From: Trebouxia sp. TZW2008
Lineage: Eukaryota > Chlorophyta > Trebouxiophyceae > Trebouxiales > Trebouxiaceae
NCBI GenBank assembly: GCA_002118135.1
Contig: BDIU01000240.1
Location: 62,001-126,000 of the forward strand
DNA length: 64,000 nucleotides
Direction: 5' to 3'
Shown piece after piece: positions 58,817 to 64,000 of this stretch (its first letter is position 1; the number at the start of each line of letters is the position of its first letter). Made by a program: the position numbers and the translations under genes. The notes under the pieces were generated by a model that ran no database searches, had not been told where the DNA came from, and worked only from the letters and a program-made list of their open reading frames with translations.

Positions 58817-61558
58817 ATGCAAGGCCTTGTGAGGCACGGGCTCAGCAGCTTGCGTCGGGTAAGGCATGCGATCTTGATGCTGAACGGCCTCATCTGCTCT
58901 GACACATGCTAACTCCGCCCGATCGTCTGCAGGTATCACAGCATGGTGCCTCTGCCGCGCTATCAAGGTCGTTCGCAAGTCAGCAGGTGCGTTCAGACTG
59001 CCGAGCTTAGCTGATGACAAACGCCCCTCTGCGACAATACAGGTCTCAGCATGTCTCAGCATGTGATGATTTCTGCTGCAATGACACAAACTTCACTTGC
59101 AGTTGACCGTACGTGAGGCACTGAATTCAGCTTTAGATGAAGAAATGGTCAGAGACGACAGTGTCTTCATAATTGGTGAAGAGGTGAGCCCTGGGTTTCT
59201 CAGCTATGCTTTCTGGCTCTTGCATCAATGCCAATTGCTTACTTGATTAACAACAGTAGTTTGCTGAGCGCTTTTGTCTTTACAGGTTGGAGAGTACCAG
59301 GGAGCTTACAAGGTATGAAAATTTGGCCACTGCTGCTTGCAAACTGGCATGGTCTCTACACTTGCAGCATCAGCAGGAGGTTGGGTCATAGAGTCAGGTC
59401 CATTTGATCTGCTAAGCACTGTGCTGTCATTGCAGATCACCAAAGGTCTTCTACAAAAGCATGGAGCAATGCGTGTTCGAGATACCCCAATCACAGAGGT
59501 CAGTTTGCACAAATTGGAACCCCCCGTGAAAACATGCTCACATCTCAGCATAATCAGCATCAGCATCGTAATATCAACATCTTCTGCATGCATTGTAGTG
59601 ATTTAGCTGGGTGCATTCAGCAGCAAGCAAAGGCCTCCCAAAAGTCATGTCAAAAAGACCATCTTGTGCCAATGCAAATGAACCTGAACTCACTCATTAT
59701 CATATCATGCAGGCTGGCTTCACTGGCATCAGCTGTGGTGCTGCCATGGCTGGATTGCGACCAGTAGTGGAGTTCATGACCTTCAACTTTGCCATGCAAG
59801 CCATTGACCAAATCATTAACTCAGCAGCCAAGACGCTGTATATGTCAGCTGGCACCATCAGTGTGCCAATTGTGTTTCGGGGGCCCAATGGAGCCGCAGC
59901 AGGCGTGGCAGCTCAGCATTCTCAGGACTATGCTGCGTGGTACAGCCATGTACCAGGTCTGAAGGTAATGCCTTCTCTTCATTTCTTCAGTCCAGGCAGG
60001 TTGCCACAGTAGTGTGATCAGCAGGCACTCACTGCAGTCTTGTGCTGCTGATGTTGACAAGCTTCATGATGTTGGCAACTGCATCTTGAGCATATAGCCT
60101 GACCCATGTCAGGGTTACAGAGTTGCTGGCAGGTCACAGCAGTTTGCAAAGTAAGGGTCGGCATTAGACCTTCCTGTTGTAATAACCAACGGGTGGTTTT
60201 TAATCGTCATGCATATATGCATGTCTGCAGTGAGCAACAATCCCCAGTACATCACACATGGAATTGCTGTCGAAGTCCAGGCTCAGATGGTACTATGCTT
60301 GTTGTCAGGTGCTTGCACCATATGACTCTGAAGATGCACGAGGGCTTTTGAAAGCAGCTATCAGGGATCCTGACCCAGTTGTCTTCCTTGAGAATGAAAT
60401 CCTGTATGGTGAAGCATTTCCTGTCGATGAAAAGATTCTGGACAAGGACTTCACAGTGCCCATTGGCAAGGTCAAGGTGAGCTGCAGTCATGCAGTAGCC
60501 TACAAACATACTCTTGCTCACATGATAAGTGCTGCAAACATCATGCTGCTGTGAGCCAGCATGAGCTCAAATGCCATACAATAGCTGTCGCAGATGTGAT
60601 GCTGCCGTGATACAGCATGAGCTCAAACCGCTCAAATAATGGCTGTTGAAAAAGGCATGCTGCTATGATACAGCATGAGCTCAAATGCCCTGCATGCAGG
60701 TCATTTGTTGACAATTGTCTAGGTTGTGACTGCTTTGCATTCTGAGCACATCTGAGTGTGCACCAGCTTATATTGCAAAGCATGCTGACTAAGGCTTTGC
60801 AAACAAGGGAATGTTGACATCTCCCTGATAGCATAACTGATTTCTATCATGAGCATGTCTGAGTGTGCACAATGTCATGCTTTGACTCATGCTGGCTGTG
60901 GCTTCAGATACAAAGAGAAGGCACTGATGTAACGCTGGTGGGGTATGGCAAGATGGTAGGATACAATTTGGATGCTGCAGAAGAGCTCCAGAAAGAGGGC
61001 ATCAGCTGTGAGGTACAGCACTTGCCGAACTCTTCAGCCTGTTGTCACTGGTGCTATGTCTTAAGTTGGTGCATGTCTCTAAGCATGCAGCATTCTATTC
61101 AGCAGGCTGTGAGGGGCTGGACACACAGGCCTGACGCTGCATTGCGCTTGGTTGTGCAGCAAGTTGACACACGGGTGTGTCATGATCAACACGAGCATGC
61201 AAGCTGTTTAACCCTACAGCTGCCAGTGCACCTCTTCACATTCTGCCACAAGCTTTGCTCATACCTGCAGGTGCTGAACTTGCGGTCTTTGAAACCTCTA
61301 GATAGAGATACAATTGTCAAGTCAGTGCGCAAAACCCACAGAGTAGTGACAGTTGAGGAAGGCTGGCCACAATGTGGAATTGGGTCTGAAATTACAGCTA
61401 CTGTCAATGAGGAGTGCTTTGATGATCTAGATGCGCCTCCGGAGCGAATCACAGGCGCTGAAGTCCCCATGCCATATGCACAGAATTTGGAAGCTGCAGC
61501 ACTACCTCAAGTTCCAGATGTTGTCAGGGTCGTCAAAAGAATGTTGGGCAAGCAGTGA
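58817..61558 (+). CDS. PDHB: Pyruvate dehydrogenase E1 component subunit beta, mitochondrial
   Basis: E1 beta pairs with E1 alpha to decarboxylate pyruvate with thiamine diphosphate and load acetyl groups on E2 in the mitochondrial matrix. Nine exons close in phase: 58817-58858, 58933-58986, 59103-59183, 59286-59312, about 59434-59499, 59713-59964, 60308-60476, 60909-61011 and 61271-61558. The presequence is [14 protein letters not shown] plus [18 protein letters not shown], an Arg/Ser-rich mitochondrial type. The mature protein begins [15 protein letters not shown]. Family landmarks are [109 protein letters not shown] and [11 protein letters not shown]. The wording is mitochondrial, not plastid. 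It shares no exon with the E3 at 18.7-27.0 kb, which looks plastid-targeted. Confidence 0.96.
60544..60695. repeat. Three imperfect tandem repeats of about 57 bases in a PDHB intron
   Basis: The core atgctgctgtgatacagcatgagctcaaa occurs three times (starting at about 60543, 60599 and 60657) in the intron between 60476 and 60909. Unlike the other cases, no exon edge is included. Confidence 0.85.
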
Positions 61559-61649
61559 AACGAATAGCTCACTAGACAGCTGTGCACACGAGCTGTGCAT
61601 AATACAGCATGGCAAGATAAAGCAGCTCCGCTCTTTGGCAATAGGGCAC

Positions 61650-62006
61650 ATGCCTGTGAAGTTGGCAGCTGCCCTTGTTTTGCTATGCTGTGGTTCTGTT
61701 ATGACACATGTCAGATGTTTGATGTCTGCTGTGACAGCTGCAAGTGCTGCAGCTGTAACCAGTGATTTACTGTCCACAACTGTGCGGCAAATGGTCTCCT
61801 TGCAGGTTGCATTGCGGCGTGACAAAGCGTTCAACGAAGATGGGGCCAAGCCAAAGCCAAGTTTACAGCTTCGTGTAGTGGGCATTGTGAATCCTGCACG
61901 TGCTGCTGGCAAACAGCACACTCACAAAGTGTGTGTCAGGTTGCTGTGCCAACGCCTTGCTCTTTCAAGAGACTTGTCAGAGGAGAACTGGCTGACTTTG
62001 CAATGA
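61650..62006 (+). CDS. Possible small secreted protein (118 residues), or PDHB 3' region
   Basis: An open frame from ATG 61650 encodes a hydrophobic, signal-peptide-like start (MPVKLAAALVLLCCGSV) and a basic C-terminal half (KPKPSLQLRVVGIVNPARAA). It begins only 92 bases after the PDHB stop on the same strand. The frame is also open upstream through the PDHB last exon, which weakens the case. An alternative is a spliced exon starting after tgcag at 61805. No family is recognised. Confidence 0.35.
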   Translation: MPVKLAAALVLLCCGSVMTHVRCLMSAVTAASAAAVTSDLLSTTVRQMVSLQVALRRDKAFNEDGAKPKPSLQLRVVGIVNPARAAGKQHTHKVCVRLLCQRLALSRDLSEENWLTLQ

Positions 62007-62164
62007 CAGTCACCAGCTGAAGGGCGCAAGCAACTAGCCAGACATGACACAATGCTCCTGCAGTAGCACTGTGGCAACAGTATGTCCATACTATTGTATG
62101 CAATGCAAATTAGCTCGTTTTCCTGCAAAGCTTTCCTGTCAATGTGCTTTTGAGCGCCAGCCTT

Positions 62165-62255
62165 AGATCACCAGCTCAGTAGATAGCTCACTAACTCCAG
62201 TAAACAGCTCACTAGCTCAGTAACCAGCTCACCAACTCATTAACCAGCTCAGGAT
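62165..62255. repeat. Short tandem repeat around agtaaccagctcacta, about 18 bases per unit
   Basis: About five imperfect units end directly at the stop codon of the RidA-family gene (62249), so the repeat covers that gene's 3' untranslated region. Confidence 0.85.
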
Positions 62256-63274
62256 CTAATCTTTGCGGCAACAACATCAATTTCCACCAGGAAGTCAGGA
62301 CGCATCAGCTTTGCCTCAATTGTTGTTCTGACCTGCAGAAAAGAAAGGAAGCACAGCTATCACATTGGACAATGAGCAGTGAATCATTGTCATTTCGGGC
62401 ATATACCCTACCGGTAGGTTCTGTTGGTCGACCCATGCATCCCATGCTTCATTGTAACCGTCTGCTCCATCGTCGATGCTTCTGAGATATGTGCATACCT
62501 GTGGCGCCCAAAAGGCTTGCTCAAGAGTTGCTGAGCCAAAACTGTTGCAGCTTACTCATTTTCAGCAAGAGGAAAAGGAACAACAAGAGAAAGTGTATGG
62601 GTTTCAGCGTCATAATGGGAGCCTCTGTGAGCAGAAGCAGCCCAGCCTACTTTCAGTATATGCTGCTTGCTGCTCCCAGCCTCTTGTAAAATGCCTTCTA
62701 CCAACTGCAGAACCTAGAGCCAAAACATGGACAAAAGGAACTCTTACGCAGTCAGCAGCAGCAGTGCAGTGACAGCCAACAATCGAGCAATACCTGCTCA
62801 GTCTGACCTTTGTAAGATGTATCAGCTGTGTCATAAGGGACCTGACCTATGACATGTAACAAATTCAGCTGTGAGCTAAATGAGCTCATGTTCAGATTTG
62901 GAGCAAGCTGTGCTGCTATATCGCTTGGATAGTTGAAGGCCCAACCTGAAACGTAAACTGTGTCGTTGTAGATAACATGTTTACCAAAACGTGGTGGACC
63001 CGGCCTGCCACCTGCAGCGACATTGCGTGCAAGGATTCAAAGACAGGCGTTCTGACGATCAGGTGTGAGCTTCAGCGCAATTCGATGACAACTCTACAGT
63101 CAAAACAGAAAATAATCCGCAGCAATAAGCAGCAGCAGCACAGCCAAACGCGAGAAGCCTCTCGAGCCAACCTGTCAGTGTGCCGTGCCGTGTAATTCCT
63201 CCTGCTGTGGGGTTGGACATGACTCGTACTGCAGAGAGATGACGCCGCACTTGAGAGATAGCTGGATCGCCCAA
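62249..63274 (-). CDS. RidA/YjgF/UK114 family enamine-imine deaminase-like protein
   Basis: RidA hydrolyses reactive enamines and imines formed by PLP enzymes, releasing ammonia. Six exons close in phase, about 150 residues: 63274-63172, about 63025-62946, about 62845-62793, about 62708-62655, about 62498-62411 and 62335-62249. Reading order is SNPTAGGITRHG, RFGKHVIYNDTVYVSG, QVPYDTADTSYKGQTEQ, LVEGILQEAGSSKQHILK, VCTYLRSIDDGADGYNEAWD and NLPVRTTIEAKLMRPDFLVE, then IDVVAAK. The Arg of the PxRTT motif that binds the substrate carboxylate in RidA is present. The start may be 63274, giving a basic extension (QVRRHLSAVRV, possibly an organelle signal), or the inner ATG at 63220. Confidence 0.85.
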
Positions 63275-63275
63275 G

Positions 63276-64000
63276 TCAGGCGCGCTTAAGGAAGGCAGTC
63301 AAGCCGGGATTTTCTGGGCCCTTGGCATGCCAGAGCAAAGACTTGAAACGTCCAAATTGGGCAAAATCCATCCAACGCCAACATGCTTGATGCAGACCCT
63401 GGAGCAAGACTCCGCAGCATGTCCCAGCCCAGATGCAACTGTTTTCCGCAGCGGCAATTTGGCTTGTCTCACTGCATGCACATGATCTGCAGCAGAGTGT
63501 TGAGCCAAGCAGCGCTAGCTGTAAATGCTGAGCCAAGCATGCCTGCTGCATGGAACCCCCAAGCTTGTGCATCATGCATGATGATCGTAGAGATTCATGC
63601 TTAGACAGTACTGTGTTGGAATACGCCATTGCTTGCCATGCATCATGTTGTTGACGTTGCATGTTCAACCGCCTCACGAATTAGAGCCTTTGCCTGTAAC
63701 GCAAGTGCAATTGCAGCCATGGCGATAACATGCGTGCAAAAGCAGCTTCAGTACTAGTTAGTGTGCATGCACACCAGCTGCAAGGCATGTTTTGCTGCAG
63801 ACGATACAGGATTACACCTGAGGAAAAGCCTTGACTGCAGTGCTTGCTTGCAAGTAATTGAGGTGACCCTCAGCCTTGCAATCACCACTTATGGTTCAAA
63901 TCAAACCAGTAAAGAAAGCCTATATGCATAATGCGTGGTGCAACAAACTTGTACAGGAGCCCAAACAGCTTGAACATCCATGCTTGAGTGCCAACCGTGA
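63276..64000 (-). CDS. C-terminal exon of an unrecognised gene (partial)
   Basis: A minus-strand exon from about 63396 (after a ctccag acceptor) to TGA at 63276 reads MDFAQFGRFKSLLWHAKGPE and NPGLTAFLKRA. The composition looks coding and it ends 2 bases from the RidA start codon. I do not recognise it. Upstream exons were not identified between 63400 and the window edge, so the gene probably continues beyond 64000. The end coordinate given is the window edge, not an exon border. Confidence 0.35.

Noticed and set aside
61431..61649. Second open frame overlapping the last PDHB exon and running to 62006
   Set aside because: The part inside PDHB is a shadow of a securely identified coding exon. 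Only the portion after 61650 was kept, at low confidence.
1..64000. tRNA, rRNA, CRISPR or bacterial-type operon features
   Set aside because: None was found. The repeats present are microsatellites, minisatellites and exon-edge duplications, not spacer-repeat arrays.
1..64000. Transposon or retroelement coding sequence
   Set aside because: No reverse transcriptase, integrase, transposase or clear long terminal repeats were recognised in any frame.

Overview
The window is nuclear DNA of a eukaryote, most likely a green alga of the chlorophyte (probably trebouxiophyte) type. Almost every recognisable protein is split into short exons by GT-AG introns with long CA/TG-rich introns. Plastid and mitochondrial enzymes carry N-terminal targeting peptides: a plastid-type lipoamide dehydrogenase, a mitochondrial pyruvate dehydrogenase E1 beta and a mitochondrial ETF alpha. 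A plant-type DDT protein is also present. I see no bacterial operons, rRNA, tRNA or CRISPR. All gene models below were assembled by eye from reading frames, splice sites and intron phase. Spans are firm where exon phases close, and this is stated in each entry.

Layout, left to right. 334-2719 (-): disordered protein built from three copies of a W/S-rich plus short-helix module. 3518-6473 (-): ETF alpha. 7738-9738 (+, start uncertain): unrecognised protein. 12640-15808 (+): ISWI-like helicase C-lobe that has lost motifs V and VI. 16104-16880 (-) and 16965-17865 (+): two unrecognised, divergent small genes. 18749-27009 (+): plastid lipoamide dehydrogenase in 13 exons. 27820-37088 (-): large type I membrane protein with EGF-like modules. 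37818-42825 (+): cytochrome P450. 42950-43551 (-): small unrecognised gene. 43975-45930 (+): DUF6544/DUF6920-type membrane protein. 46989-56409 (-): DDT-domain protein with a very long Q-rich tail. 56658-58329 (+): HIRIP3/CHZ-type histone chaperone, divergent from the DDT gene. 58817-61558 (+): PDH E1 beta. 61650-62006 (+): possible small secreted protein. 62249-63274 (-): RidA/YjgF family protein. 63276 onward (-): C-terminal end of an unrecognised gene.

Two themes recur. The first is metabolic and chromatin grouping. Two pyruvate-dehydrogenase-type subunits and ETF alpha lie in one window. An ISWI-like remnant, a DDT protein (the family that partners ISWI ATPases in plants) and a HIRA-interacting-type chaperone also lie here.

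The second theme is the most striking structural feature: introns repeatedly contain degenerate tandem copies of the neighbouring exon edge or splice acceptor. This is seen in the lipoamide dehydrogenase, P450, DUF6544, DDT and EGF-like genes. The window looks like a record of intron growth by local tandem duplication across exon-intron borders. At least one copy (in the DDT gene) is still open and could act as an alternative exon.
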